A stretch of 64,000 nucleotides of DNA. Origin: Forficula auricularia. Taxonomy: Eukaryota > Arthropoda > Insecta > Dermaptera > Forficulidae. Positions 51,690 to 61,816 of the stretch are shown piece by piece. Both the position numbers and the translations under genes were made by a program. Location: NCBI GenBank assembly GCA_024734495.1, contig JALMQS010000424.1, positions 92,473 through 156,472 of the forward strand, in the 5' to 3' direction. The stretch's first letter is position 1; the number at the start of each line of letters is the position of its first letter. The notes under the pieces were generated by a model. It was not told the origin of the DNA. It ran no database searches and saw only the letters and a list, made by a program, of their open reading frames with translations.

Positions 51690-52600
51690 GCTCTTTTTGA
51701 AGTGAAACTTCTTTAGCGACGTATCTGTTTGATTTTTTTTTTTTTGTTACAATAAGGAGGAAATGATTCAATGGAGGGGAAATAATTTTTTTAAAACCCA
51801 CAAATATTTAATGACAAATAAAATTTATTAAAATTAAGAAATTTAAATTGTTCCAAGGATGGAAGAGACGGAGAGGGAGAGGAGAGATCCAATCGACTTG
51901 ATTGGGGAATAATGGAATTAAAATAATTATTCGGAAAAGAGGTCTTTTATCTAATTAGATTTTTCCTCTTATTAAAAACAAGGACTAAAGATAAATAAGG
52001 ACACTCGATGGTGGAGAAGTTATCTCCGGAATCGAAGCAAAATACAATGTATACATTAATTAATGTAAAAATAATTGGTTTAATAAAATTTATAAAAAAA
52101 AAAAAAAAAAAAATTGTTCCAAGAAAGGAGAATTGAGAGAATAATGGAATTGAAATAATTATCGGAAAAGATGTTTTTTTCTTTAATTAGTTTTTCCTCT
52201 TATTAAAAACAAGGACAGTCGATGGTGGAGAAGTAATCTCCGGAATCGAAGCTCAAATATAATGTCTACATTAATGTAAAATAATTGGTTTAATGAAATT
52301 TAAAAAAAAAGATTGGAAATTTGAAAAGAGGAATAGAGCTGAATGGGAAATAAATATTATCGGAAAAAGGTTTTTTTATTTAATTAGTTTTTTCCTCTTA
52401 GTTAAAATAAGGACTAAAAATATGATCAAGGACAGTCGATGGTGGAGAAGTAATCTCCGGAGTCGAAGCTCAAATACAATGTATACATTAATTCATGTAA
52501 AATAATTGGTTCAATAAAATTTAAAAAAAAAAAAAAATATTTCAATAACATCTACGGCTAAAGATGTCGCACTTCCCCCGTGTGATTATGTGGATGAGGC
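51690..52600 (+). repeat. Family B repeat split by three SINE-like units
   Basis: 51,690-51,860 (TTCTTTAGCGACGTATCTG, AATGGAGGGGAAATAA) and 52,540-52,605 (ATTTCAATAACATCTACGGC, CACTTCCCCCGT) are the two parts of family B, intact at 62,130-62,465. Family S units fill the gap between them. Confidence 0.75.
51890..52535 (+). mobile_element. Three tandem SINE-like units
   Basis: GATGGTGGAGAAGT recurs at about 52,007, 52,220 and 52,440, each unit preceded by TTATCGGAAAA and ending in an A-tract (about 52,096-52,113, 52,302-52,310, 52,523-52,535). Unit starts differ slightly (TTGTTCCAAG before units 1 and 2). Tandem growth could come from repeated insertion into the A-tract or from unequal exchange. 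Confidence 0.8.
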
Positions 52601-52609
52601 TCAAACAAT

Positions 52610-53845
52610 TTTTTTTTTTTATTTAATTGCCTTCAGGAACTAGATGCCCATTTAGCCAATTATAGCTTTAGTTTGATCAAAAGAAAAATTCCAAAACGTC
52701 GCAATTTCAAAGTACTTACCAAGTCTTAAATTTACAATCAATACTATAGTGTCTATAACGTTTTTCATTAAGGATGAAATTTTCGCTAATGAATTATGAA
52801 AGTATAGTCAAGGTTTTTTGGGCACCAAATATGCATGTGGGCGGCTGGTCACCCCTGTTTTAGAGTCAGTGAAATAGAACCCACCCTGTTGAAATGGCTA
52901 AATTTATATTTGTACGATCTTCATACGAGGAGATTATTAGCCCATTCAGTTCTCGGTTGATTAGTATTTAAAGCAGGGATTTAGGCGAGTTTAATGAATC
53001 TGCTGGTACCGTGATTTTTAATATTTTCCAATTAAAATAAAAAATCCTCTATATATAACGCTAGAAGAGAAAATGACAAATTGATAAATCACCAGCATGT
53101 CTATTTTTCCGAGGAATACTTCATTTAATATAGAAATTACATTTTATGAGAGATTTTTTTTTTCAAGAAAATGACACATGTCAGTTTCAAGGAAAATCCA
53201 TTTAGACGATAGTAAAACATAGCCATAACGTACGAGTTATCATCATTTATTTATAAAGTCGATAGAAATCGGATAAGGGATAAAAAAAGACGATAAGCCA
53301 GTCCATACGCATTTCACACCCCGAGTGTGTTATCTAAGTACACTAATAAATATTAAAAGAGTTTAAACTCGGTGGTTCTAAAGAGTGAAATTTTAACACC
53401 ACTCTTATAAAGTAGTATATTGATACCCAAGGTTTATAAAGTAATGTTTTATTGCACAATGAAGTGACGATGATTACAATAAATGTGGGTGTAATAAAGA
53501 ATGATACATTTTGTGTTTTTTACTATTTTAGTATTTTTATTTTTACTATTATTAATTTTTTTTTTTATTTTTAATATGAGACTTGATCTGCTGCACGGGC
53601 GTACCGAGTAAAAGTACGAGTTATCATCATTTTTCTAATGTATAAATAGCATATATTTCAGGTTAAGATTTAATCTAATGTTGCTATTTATGCTAATAAA
53701 TTAAAAATTGAAGGAAAAATTAAAAGTTTTTCAAAACTTGGTACGCTCACCCTCTCGGCTCACACTAATAATAAACTTAAATATATTAAAAATTTATTTT
53801 TTATTTTAATTATCTTGAGAGAAAATGATAGTTTCGACATTTTTA
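52610..53845. other. AT-rich stretch, no gene confirmed
   Basis: A hAT-like end (GGTCACCCCTG) lies at about 52,845-52,855. A minus-strand donor-like GTAAGTACTT is at about 52,714-52,723 without a clear exon. Otherwise nothing is seen. Confidence 0.35.
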
Positions 53846-53849
53846 AACC

Positions 53850-54000
53850 GGAAATTCTAATAAAAGAAAAAGTAAAAATATTTTTTAGAAAATTATTATT
53901 TACTAAGTCACTGATTCAGATTTAAGAAAGATACTCTATATCTCATGAATATGGGTTAACAACCCGAAATATATATTATGTATGTTGCTTTAAAAACCCG
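53850..54000 (+). mobile_element. Decayed ribozyme element
   Basis: The text AAAATTATTATTTACTAAGT is inverted at 56,770-56,830. At 53,948-53,990 is a hammerhead relic: CTCATGAATA in place of CTGAAGA, a good stem II (GGGTT/AACCC) and GAAATATATAT. Inactive. Confidence 0.5.
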
Positions 54001-54089
54001 TTTACTAGTTAAAACGCGTTTCGCTGAATACTTTTATGGCAACTAGAGTTTAATAATGTTGGTTGAGTTTGGTTCAAAGGTCTAGAATC
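54001..54089. repeat. Family A palindrome, left fragment
   Basis: TTACTAGTTAAAACGCG and TTGAGTTTGGTTCAAAGG are the start of the left arm as at 15,205-15,292. It stops at the 12-bp TSD AGGTCTAGAATC (54,078-54,089), repeated at 55,438-55,449, where the arm resumes. Confidence 0.8.
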
Positions 54090-54255
54090 ATTAGTAGAGA
54101 TTGTGGTGTTGGTGCAAGGTGAAACATCTTTAATAAAGATAAGAGTAAATAAATATTATATTAAATATTGATTTACTATGAGTTAAGGATTTTTGGTCAC
54201 TTGTTTCACATTAAAATTAAAAAATTATAAGATGCAAAACAATTTTTTTTTCTTT

Positions 54256-54296
54256 TTCAATATATATATTTCGGGCTATCAACCCATCTTCAGGAA
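54256..54296 (-). ncRNA. Hammerhead ribozyme (TATATATA stem III)
   Basis: Minus strand: TTC (54,294-54,296), CTGAAGA (54,287-54,293), extra T, a 5-bp stem II (GGGTT/AGCCC, loop GAT), GAAA (54,269-54,272), palindromic TATATATA, TT, then GAA (54,256-54,258) pairing with TTC. Core intact; stem I short. Confidence 0.8.
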
Positions 54297-54317
54297 GTAC
54301 AGAAAATAACCTAGAAT

Positions 54318-54778
54318 TTTGTTGCAACGAAATTTTCTCTGGAGAGAGACGTGCTGGTAGAAATTTTAATTGAAGGTAATGGAAGGCAGCCCAGAGGTAG
54401 TGAGGAAAGAAAAAATTAACACATATAAAATAAGGTGTAATTTATTGGAATCCTTCCTCCTTTCCTTTCAAACAGACGTTTCGGAGGATTTTTCCCTCAT
54501 TCTTTTTAAGAAAAGAAGGAAAAAAATTTTTTTTGTCTTTCTATGCCTTTTGTTACAAATGAAGAAAGTTTTTGAACACTACTGTGGAGAGAAGAAGGAA
54601 AACATTTTATTTGTTTCATTCATTGACCCTTTGAAACCCTGAAGAAGGAGGGAAAAATCCTCCGAAACGTCGGTTTGAAAGGAAAGGAGGAAGGATTCCA
54701 ATAAATTACACCTTATTTTATATGTGTTAATTTTTTCTTTCCTCACTACCTCTGGGCTGCCTTCCATTACTTTCAATT
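54318..54778. mobile_element. ACGT-type palindromic element with 12-bp TSD
   Basis: ATAACCTAGAAT at 54,306-54,317 and 54,779-54,790. Close relative of 24,165-24,708 in the opposite orientation: the unpaired tail (TTGCAACGAAATTTTC) is on the left. The left arm is truncated (54,365-54,530), while the right arm keeps an intact ribozyme. Short ORFs starting MKVMEGSPEVV run along both arms because the arms are inverted copies; they are not genes. Confidence 0.87.
54634..54676 (+). ncRNA. Hammerhead ribozyme, right arm (ACGT type)
   Basis: AAACC (54,634-54,638) pairs with GGTTT (54,672-54,676). CTGAAGA is at 54,639-54,645, then an extra A, stem II GGAGG/CCTCC with an A-rich loop, GAAA at 54,664-54,667 and CGTC at 54,668-54,671. 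All core bases intact. The left-arm counterpart (54,471-54,505) has lost its CTGAAGA box. Confidence 0.87.
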
Positions 54779-54844
54779 ATAACCTAGAATCCTTAACTCA
54801 TAGTGGATCAATATTGAATATAATATTTATTTACTCTTATCTTT

Positions 54845-55395
54845 AGAATTAAATTAGGTTGGAGTTGGTGGTGTTTCACAGGGAGAAAAATTAAAATACA
54901 AAGATTTTTTAGTTTACTCTATATATTTCGAGCTCTTAACTCAGGAGAACATTGACTAAAGATCACATAAAATAATCAACAGAATTTATTTTAATTTTAA
55001 TATGATGGACAGTTATTTATGACTTGGTGTAAATATGAAAGAATTATCAGGGGATGGGATGGCCTTAGAGCCGAAAGAACAGATGTAGCGGACAAAGGGC
55101 TGGAATAAAGAAAAGATATTTATACTTGGAAGTTGCCGAAAATTATGTATGTGCTTCGGCTCTAAGGCCATCCCATCCCCTGATAATTCTTTCATATTTA
55201 CACTAAGTCATAAATAACTGTCCATCATATTAAAATTAAAATAAATTCTGTTCATTATTTTATGTTATCTTTAGTCAATGTTCTGACGATGAGTTAAGAA
55301 CTCGAAATATATAGAGTAAACTAAAAAAATCTTTGTATTTTAATTTTTCTCCTTGTGAAACACCACCAACTCCAACCTAATTTAATTTTAACAAT
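54845..55395. mobile_element. Palindromic ribozyme element, 550 bp
   Basis: Arms of about 250 bp, with outer GGTTGGAGTTGGTGGTG and inner GGGGATGGGATGGCC paired to their complements; centre near 55,115. Each arm has a hammerhead-type motif. The left one has lost ACGAT from its core while the right one keeps it, so the arms have decayed independently. Confidence 0.78.
55279..55316 (+). ncRNA. Hammerhead motif, right arm
   Basis: CTGACGA (55,283-55,289), extra T, perfect 5-bp stem II (GAGTT/AACTC, loop AAG), GAAA (55,304-55,307), TATATA, then GAGTAAAC. The bases that should pair with GAG in stem I (CTC) are missing here but present in the left arm (plus 54,944-54,947 region). Core good, stem I doubtful. 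Confidence 0.65.
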
Positions 55396-55437
55396 GTTTC
55401 ACTATAAACCAACACTGCGTTTCCTAAACTTATCTTT

Positions 55438-55680
55438 AGGTCTAGAATCTTCATTTTTGACCTTCCGCCTCATTTTGGGTGTTTGTTTTCAAAATTTGTT
55501 AAAGAAAAATGTCAAATATTAGAAACAAATTTGTAGAGGATGTAATTTTTGACACTTTCGTTTAAAATTTTTTGAAAATAAACACCCTAAATGAGGCGGA
55601 AGGTCAAAAATGCAGATTCTACACCTTTGAACCAAAACTCAAACAACTAAAAAACGGATTTTTAGTACAACATATACATA
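55438..55680. repeat. Family A palindrome, right fragment
   Basis: Continuation after the nest: rest of the left arm (TTGACCTTCCGCCTCATTTT), centre, and most of the right arm to AAAACGGATTTTTAGTAC. Compared with 15,175-15,592 the right arm is shortened near 55,650. Confidence 0.8.
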
Positions 55681-55689
55681 GTGTCATAC

Positions 55690-55900
55690 AAACGCGGGTC
55701 GGAGAGCTCCGTTGGTCAGATTGTGCAGCGACTTTAATCATAATTTTTGTGGCTGTGATTTTTATAATACAAGCGTGCGGGCTTTCAAGAACGAAATTAG
55801 ATTGATTTTTACATGATTCACATTTGAGTGTTTTGATTTGCTTCGGCTGATCATTGTTACGTAAAGTTTACTCTCCTGGTCTGTTGTGTGGCGGATGTAA
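55690..55900. other. Mixed sequence, no gene confirmed
   Basis: The plus frame at 55,572-55,805 ends in IIIFVAVIFIIQACGL, a possible membrane segment, but it begins inside family A and has no start of its own. Not called. Confidence 0.3.
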
Positions 55901-55904
55901 CTCG

Positions 55905-56335
55905 CCTGATCTGGTTTGATTCATTCAGCTTTGACATTTTGACTACTTTGATTTTACTTGTATATTTGTTTAATTTATTTGAATGTTAGACTGCGTTGAT
56001 TTTATTTATTTGTTTAATTTATTTTTGTTTTGGCATTCATGACTTTTCATTTTGGGTGGGTTAATTTATTATTTTATTCAGTTTTTTTTTTATTTTAAAT
56101 TTCTGACTATACTGATGTAATTTGGTTGTTTTGGGTTTGTTTTGGTTTTTAATTTTTAATTATTTATTTATGACTGTTCAATTTTAAACTTAACTGACTT
56201 AATTTATTTAATTTATTTGATTTTTAGCTTTTTGACTCATATGATTTAATTTATTTACTTTTTGATTTTAATTTTGGTGACTATGGAGGTAGACTTTGAT
56301 TTATTTGACTTTTTGGCTGTTTGAGTCATTTTGGG
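55905..56335. repeat. T-rich degenerate repeat
   Basis: TGACT followed by a TTGATTTTATTTATTTG-like run recurs roughly every 40-50 bp about eight times, with strong excess of T over A on plus. It is followed by a G-rich stretch (56,325-56,400) containing GGGCTCACTGGGGGGCTGGG. No frame is kept. Confidence 0.55.
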
Positions 56336-56479
56336 TTGGGTGAGAGTGGGCTCACTGGGGGGCTGGGTGAGCCGGCGAGCCTTTTGGTTTGTTTGAGAGA
56401 GGCTCTGTTCTAGGTTAAGTTATTATTGTTGTTTCGTCTTTTGTAAATTTGATTTAAATGTAATTGTCCATTTCCATGT

Positions 56480-56860
56480 GATTCCTTCTATTAAGCTTGA
56501 AAATGGATAAGAATCACTCAACATGCTAAAATTTGTATTTCGGGCTCTGTCCCTAGATTCCAACTTTGTTTTATGCTGTATCTCTCAGTGAGAAAATGTG
56601 TAATAAGTCATAGTTTTTTTATTTTTTCTGATCTATATTATGTTTGTTTTGTATTATTTTTTTTTTGTGAACTATGACTGTTGTTTTCTCCAAATAAATA
56701 AATAAATAAATAAATAAAAAAAATATATTGAGAAAACTCTTCGTTTTATTTCTTACATATGAAAGTGACTTAGTAAATAATGTGTTATACATAGTAAATA
56801 ATAATTTTCTAAAAAAATATTTTAACTTTTTCTTTTATTAAATGATATTTCCTCCTCGCT
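56480..56860. repeat. Decayed ribozyme-element remnants and AAAT microsatellite
   Basis: On minus, 56,535-56,575 has GGGACAGAGCCCGAAA, i.e. stem II plus GAAA of a hammerhead without the CTGANGA box. (AAAT)n occupies about 56,690-56,722. 56,770-56,830 is the inverse of 53,850-53,920. Confidence 0.45.
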
Positions 56861-56869
56861 GCAGCACCA

Positions 56870-57830
56870 GACTCTCTAAAATATAGATGTTCTAAAGCTA
56901 GAGAATCCTAAATCTAATCAATCTGCGCATTGGAAATACAAAACATTTTGGCACCATAATGAGCTTTCTTTCTTCTTGAGTAATCGTGGGTAACACAAAC
57001 AGAAAATGACTTTTCTACACGCTTTAGACATTTATAAAACACAAGGAGAAAATATATAATATTTTTTGTGTGAATTTAATACTACGACCACCCGGTCGTA
57101 CTAAGAATTTGAAATGGTAAGAACTTGATTAGAATATTTTGCAAAAAGATTTGATTCACAGGAGCCCCTGCAAGTTACGCATCCCGCTAATTAGGCGAGG
57201 CCAAATATCAATAAAATTAGTCTATTTTATATGCGGCCCGTGTAATCCAAAAGGTTGGACTCCCCTGATATAGACTATTAAAATTTTTGGTATAAGCATT
57301 GTTATAGTCAACCTCTTTGAATGGAGAAAAGAGTTTCAAATTTTCACTCTTAGTAGCAGTAGTAGTAGTGTATTAAATTTGAAATACTCTCCCGTCCTGC
57401 CTCTTTTCCGGGTTTTACAATCTTCAATCCTTCAAGTTTCTGTCTATATAGACACCTTCTACAGGACCCTTTCCCTTGATTACTTTCTTCTCTTTGCTAA
57501 TACAAGGGTCTGTCAAGTCCTAGAGGTGCTCCATCTTCTCGGTCCGCTCGTTTTTGTATTCGATTGCATTAAAAAATAAAAAAAAAAAATAAAAACTAGA
57601 ATTGAGTCTTCAAAAAGTGAAAGCTGTAGGATTGAGATAAAACAAAGAGAGGAATTGCATTCCGAGAGATAAATTAAACGATGGGGGACTAAGCAGCAAA
57701 TCATTACAATTAGAGGAAATTTAAGATTTTTTTATAGGACAGGCTGATCCAAATATATTTTTAAAAAATCAAATGTTAAATTAAAAAAAAAAAAACGATT
57801 ATGATGCCTCCTTATTCGATGAAATTTGAA
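56870..57830. other. Mixed sequence, no gene confirmed
   Basis: A hAT-like end (GGTTGGACTCCCCTG) lies at 57,251-57,267. The plus frame 57,379-57,579 has a protein-like look (LFRVLQSSILQVSVYIDTFY) but no splice sites or family are recognised. Confidence 0.3.
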
Positions 57831-58440
57831 AATAAACTGCAACGGATCGTTGCTAAACTTTATCCAAATTCATTTGAAATATTAATATGTTCTTGAGTAA
57901 AGTACTTTAAAATATAATTTTACGAAAAATTTTATTTAACCTTTTTTGTGGTCCCTAAGGTACTTAATTAGGAGTATTAAATTTCATCAAAATTGGTTAA
58001 GTCATTTTCAAGATATTTAGAAAAAACTAAAAAAGTACTGAAATAAAGTACTAATGTTTGTGGACCGATATGTACGAAAAACTAATCAGCGCTTCATTTT
58101 GTTAAAATACTGGTAGGTTTTCAATTTCAATTCAATTGGTGCAACGGTGTGGAAAAATTTGTGGACGAAAAAAACGATAACACATACATACATCCATCCA
58201 TCCATCCCCACGCACTTCCAAAAAAATGGCACTTTTTGGCCTCTCGACGAGATTCCAGGTAATTTTTGGCAAAACCGTCACGTGCTAAAATTCAATCTCA
58301 TTGAATACTTCAATTTGTGACCTTAATTGAGTCCATGGGTTCCGTAGTCTTTACCTGAGGATCTTGGAGTCGCGCTTGCCGCGCGACCGATTGCAATACT
58401 TTCTCCCATGCTTCGTATTGGATAAAGTAAAAATAAGCTG
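57831..58440 (+). repeat. GCAACGGATCGTTGC repeat and family E
   Basis: AACTGCAACGGATCGTTGCT at 57,836 is shared with 22,022. From about 58,040 the family E text follows (CATCCATCCATCCCCACGC, GGTTCCGTAGTCTTTACC), ending in TGCTTCGTATTGGATAAAGT. Confidence 0.6.
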
Positions 58441-58444
58441 ACCT

Positions 58445-58495
58445 GTTCTGATGTGGCCATCCACTTGACTTTACCATTCAACCTGGCCCCTAAAA
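58445..58495. repeat. Fragment of the position-1 family
   Basis: CTGATGTGGCCATCCACTTG and GACTTTACCATTCAACCTGG match 21,037-21,080. Confidence 0.75.
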
Positions 58496-58499
58496 TTAT

Positions 58500-58780
58500 T
58501 TATAATCATGTAGGGGGGTTAGTTTTTGAATTTTTATACTTCTGGGGTCCCACTGATTATGTATACAAAATTTGGTTCAGTTTGGTAAATTGGCAAGATT
58601 TTCATTTTTTGACCCTACAGCTCACCCACCCACCCATTTTGGGCGGTTAGTTTTTGCATTTTTAGACTTCTGGGGGTCCACTGATTATGTATACAAAATT
58701 TGGTTGAGTTTGCTCAAATGGCCTAGATTTTTAATTTTTAACCCCCCTCCACCCTCCTTAATTTTGGGTCGATAAAAAAC
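58500..58780. repeat. Two tandem units related to the 2,640 repeat
   Basis: GATTATGTATACAAAATTTG occurs at about 58,554 and 58,682, giving a period of about 128 bp. Each unit also contains TTAGTTTTTG and a CCACCC-rich or CCTCC-rich run. Confidence 0.7.
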
Positions 58781-58784
58781 CAAA

Positions 58785-59145
58785 ATCTAATCAGCTCTTA
58801 ATCTCAATGCATCAAAACTAACTGTGAAATATGGTTTCGATATTCACACTAGTTTTTGAGCTAGCTCGTCCACAAAAATTTGGTAACTCACAGACAACCA
58901 GACAACCAGACAGACTAACAGACACTTTGACAAAACAATTATTATCTCGAAAAATATAATTTTTTTCGATGTTCACTTATAAGAGCTTTTTTGTAGACCG
59001 GAATGCTTAGGTTTCGCTCAATTTTTTTAATCAAAATAGTTTCAGCCGTTTTTGAGATATTTTGAAAAAAAGAAGGAACAAACCACTTTTTTCATGCACG
59101 ATTACAATACTTGACCATATTCTGTATGGTAAAGTAATAAAAAGC
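58785..59145 (+). repeat. Family E repeat
   Basis: Matches 27,010-27,300 in reverse (GAGCTAGCTCG, AAAAATTTGGTAAC, GAGATATTTTGAAA) and ends with a palindromic TTGACCATATTCTGTATGG then TAAAGTAA. Confidence 0.6.
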
Positions 59146-59279
59146 TAAAATTAAAATGAAATTTGAAAAAATGAAGGGTACTTTTTTGGACAGGATCCCC
59201 TGGTTGAAAAGTCACCAACCGCCACTGATATAGACACTGTGGTGCAAAAAAAAGTGGAACACATATTGATTGGGTGATT

Positions 59280-59651
59280 GGCTGTCAAAAGAGGGCCTGT
59301 CGCTGGTCTCCTTGACAGCAACCCTAATTTCCGGAGACGTCTTCTGATAGTCCAAACACTTAGGTTGACTTGTTGAGTTTGTACCGTAGAAGGCGCTGTT
59401 GAATTTGAGCTGCTCTATGCAGTATGCCGATCCCTCAATACCTCCAATATTATGAATCGGTCATGTCTCTCATTTGAAGCTCTAATTCGACCAAATCCCG
59501 GTCTCCTGGCATAAGAGTTTGTTTCTCTATATCGTTTTCCAGCTCTGTGGATACTTCCAACCGATGCTTTAAGTCGTTGAGCGACATACCGATACGATCT
59601 TCCATCATTTATTGCTACAACTTGAGCTACTTCCTCGGTCTCTAGAGGCAT
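59280..59651 (-). pseudogene. Tc1-like transposase, N-terminal DNA-binding part
   Basis: The minus-strand frame from 59,651 encodes 78 aa starting MPLETEEVAQVVAINDGRSY with YVAQRLKASVGSIHRA (first helix-turn-helix), the RRPGFGR linker that follows it, and a sequence ending EVLRDRHTA at a TAG stop. Past the stop, in another frame, TIRRRLRKLGLLSRRP and ATGPLLTA are still readable down to the left TIR. Full-length relatives have about 340 residues. The catalytic DDE half is deleted, so the copy is dead. Confidence 0.88.
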
Positions 59652-59835
59652 TATGCTTGGACAATATTTCGAATGAAATTAAATTAAAAGATGCGATATT
59701 CAAATCGAACTGATAAACATTAAAATATTCAATTTAATTCGATTTTAGACGATAATCATTTAATACAATTCAACAAAGGAATAAGATTTCAAACCTGAGA
59801 ATTTATGCTAGTTTAAATAAATTTAATTTTAAAGG

Positions 59836-60086
59836 TTTTTAAAAAATTTGGCGTTGGTACTTGGTGAAACATTTTCTAAATTATTGGATAAAAAATACTT
59901 GGTAGGTTTCACATTAAGATATTAAAATAAAACTAATTTATTTTTGGAGATACTTTAATCTCAATATATATATTTCGGGTGGCTAACCCATCGTCAGGAG
60001 AAACAGAAAGTAACTGAATCTCCAAAAATAAATTCGTTTTATTTTAATATCTTAATGTGAAACCTACCAAGTATTTTTTATCCAAT
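59836..60086. mobile_element. TATATA-type ribozyme element with 16-bp TSD
   Basis: AATTTAATTTTAAAGG at 59,820-59,835 and 60,087-60,102. It starts with GGCGTTGGTACTTGGTGAAAC-like tail text, then inverted arms (CTTGGTAGGTTTCACATTAA against its complement) around one hammerhead. Inserted in a dead Tc1-like element, so it is younger than that copy. No coding capacity. Confidence 0.87.
59959..60001 (-). ncRNA. Hammerhead ribozyme (TATATATA stem III)
   Basis: Minus strand: TCTC (59,998-60,001), CTGACGA (59,991-59,997), extra T, stem II GGGT/ACCC (loop TAGCC), GAAA, palindromic TATATATA, TT, then GAGA (59,959-59,962) pairing with TCTC. All core positions intact, four-pair stem I. One of the best copies. 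Confidence 0.87.
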
Positions 60087-60269
60087 AATTTAATTTTAAA
60101 GGGTTCAAATTAAAGTAATACATTGTTTTCAATCTAAAAATGTTTAAAAATAGTTGTACAATCACAGAATGTGCTAAAAGTTTAAATAAAATATGTTTTT
60201 TCTGAAAATTATTTGAAAAAACTAAATTTTTCTAATTGCGTTCTACTTTTTTACACCACAGTGTACATA

Positions 60270-60755
60270 TATATTTTAGGATTTATTTAGTAATTCATCA
60301 AATTAACCGGCAAAAAGATAAATTAACCAAATGAAGAAAATCACGAATCGCTGAAAAAGCAATTAATTTATTGCGATGCAGAAATAGTGAAAAAACAATA
60401 TGTACCCACACATATATATACTACATATAAAGCATATTTCAGAATATGATAAATTGAGATGAAATTTATAAATAAATAGGCTTTATTAAAATGACGTTAT
60501 ATAATGATTTTAATTTTAATGAGCAAAAATCTATAGTCATTTAATTAAAAAAAACGATCAAAATGTTATATCAATAAACGCCAATAAATTAAGCTGATTT
60601 ATTAATAATTATGTAAAATTCATTAGTATTAATTAAAGGCAAATGGGACTATTTGGATTTTTCGAAAGAGTTATTAAAATTATGAAGAAAAAAATTAATA
60701 TCAGCTTCTCGGTTTTATTTTTAAAAAGGATTAAATTTTTAATTATATAGTATAT
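60270..60755. other. AT-rich stretch, no gene seen
   Basis: No feature recognised. Confidence 0.4.
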
Positions 60756-60762
60756 ACTATAT

Positions 60763-61450
60763 CAGAAGTGGCCAACCTGCGGCTCGCGAGCCACATGCGT
60801 CTCTTTGAAGGATTATTTGTGGCTCTCGATACAGATTTCAAGACTTGAAATATTTTAAATCGTCCCTAGATTTTTTTCTGAATCCATTTAAAATTAACAT
60901 ACTTCAGGTGAGTTTTCCATTTCCAGTATAATTATGACCCAAAAATCACCTGGAGAATTATAATTAATAGAAGAAGATCAAACTCTACAATTAAAATATA
61001 AGTCGACGTCGATTACCGAATTTTGGAAATTTGTACCAGAATCGAAGTATCCTGAATTAAAAAAGGGTGCTTGTCGAATTATTTCAATATTCGGAACAAC
61101 GTACTTATGTGAATCATTTTATTCCACTTTAAAATTCGTGAAATCCAAACACCGATCAGTATTAACTAACCAGCATCTCAAAGAATTACTGAGAAGTGCT
61201 GTCACCAATTATTCACCAAATTTTAAAGAAATATCAAGAGAAGTGAAATAAATGTGTTTAATTTTTAATATTTAAATTCAATACACATATTTTGTACTTT
61301 TATTTATGTTTTCAATACATATAATTTCTGTAAAAATTTTTTTTTAATATCTTCTTTGCATACCTTTTAAATACGTATTTAATTGCGGCTCGCGAAACAT
61401 TTCAAATTTTGAAAAATGGCTTGGACTATCAAGTAGCTTGGCCACCCCTG
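60763..61450 (+). mobile_element. hAT-type relic with partial transposase
   Basis: Ends CAGAAGTGGCCAACCTGCGG (left) and GCTTGGCCACCCCTG (right), with GGCTCGCGAGCCACATGCG inside the left end: the same end type as 2,349-3,364. The 8-bp flanks do not match, so the TSD has decayed or one end is shifted. A transposase C-terminus lies at 60,964-61,251. Confidence 0.8.
60964..61251 (+). pseudogene. hAT transposase C-terminal dimerisation domain
   Basis: An open frame of 95 codons after an in-frame stop, with no ATG. It reads EEDQTLQLKYKSTSITEFW, then the hAT dimerisation motifs FGTTYLCESFYSTLKFVKSK, HRSVLTNQHLKELLRSAV and a terminal NYSPNFKEISREVK before TAA. The order and spacing match the C-terminus of hAT (Ac-like) transposases. 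The catalytic core is missing, so it is a fragment. Confidence 0.85.
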
Positions 61451-61454
61451 ATCT

Positions 61455-61810
61455 AGACTCTACTTTCTACTAGTTTATTTATTAAATTATTTAAATAACT
61501 TATACTAACGTTTGAGTGTTTTATAATTTTTATTTTGTGAAAAATTGATTGAAATTTTCAAACACATTATTAAACATCGTTCTGTCGTCTCATTATTTGA
61601 ATTTAAAAAACTAATGAAGAAGGCCAATTGTAATCTTAGATCTTGGATTGTTTTATATATCAGAAGGAGTCGAAACCGAGAAATTATAAAACAATCAACC
61701 GTTCGTATTAATTAAATAATAAACGAAAGTGAATACTTTAACTTGCATATGTATCATAAGTTAAAGTATTTAAAAAGTTTCAAGTACAACAGGATATCCA
61801 CCTTGAGTAA
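61455..61810. other. AT-rich stretch, putative intron
   Basis: ATTGTTTTATATATC near 61,652 and ATTATAAAACAATC near 61,687 form a small inverted pair. No gene recognised. Confidence 0.35.
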
Positions 61811-61816
61811 TTACAG

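Larger units (their letters stand above)
54090..55437. mobile_element. Composite nest of palindromic ribozyme elements
   Basis: Bounded by the 12-bp duplication AGGTCTAGAATC. From outside in: a family-B element (54,090-54,317, resuming 54,779), with start TAGAGATTGTGGTG and GGTGCAAGGTGAAAC; a large ACGT-type palindrome inserted in it (54,318-54,778); and another palindrome (about 54,845-55,395) whose ends are AAATTAGGTTGGAG and its complement. The final part (55,396-55,437) has GTTTCACTATAAACCAACAC, a family-B tail. At least three successive insertions are needed. Confidence 0.78.
59235..60263 (-). mobile_element. Tc1-like transposon relic
   Basis: Terminal inverted repeats CACTGTGGTG(C/T)AAAAAA with GTGGAAC / GTAGAAC just inside; TA follows the right end, and TAGA precedes the left. 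On the minus strand the 5' part of a transposase is recognisable and the DDE domain is gone. A 251-bp ribozyme element is inserted in the untranslated part (59,836-60,086). Confidence 0.85.

Noticed and set aside
54370..54776. Two ORFs on opposite strands starting with the same 20-odd residues
   Set aside because: They are the two arms of one palindromic element read from outside in; no independent coding evidence.
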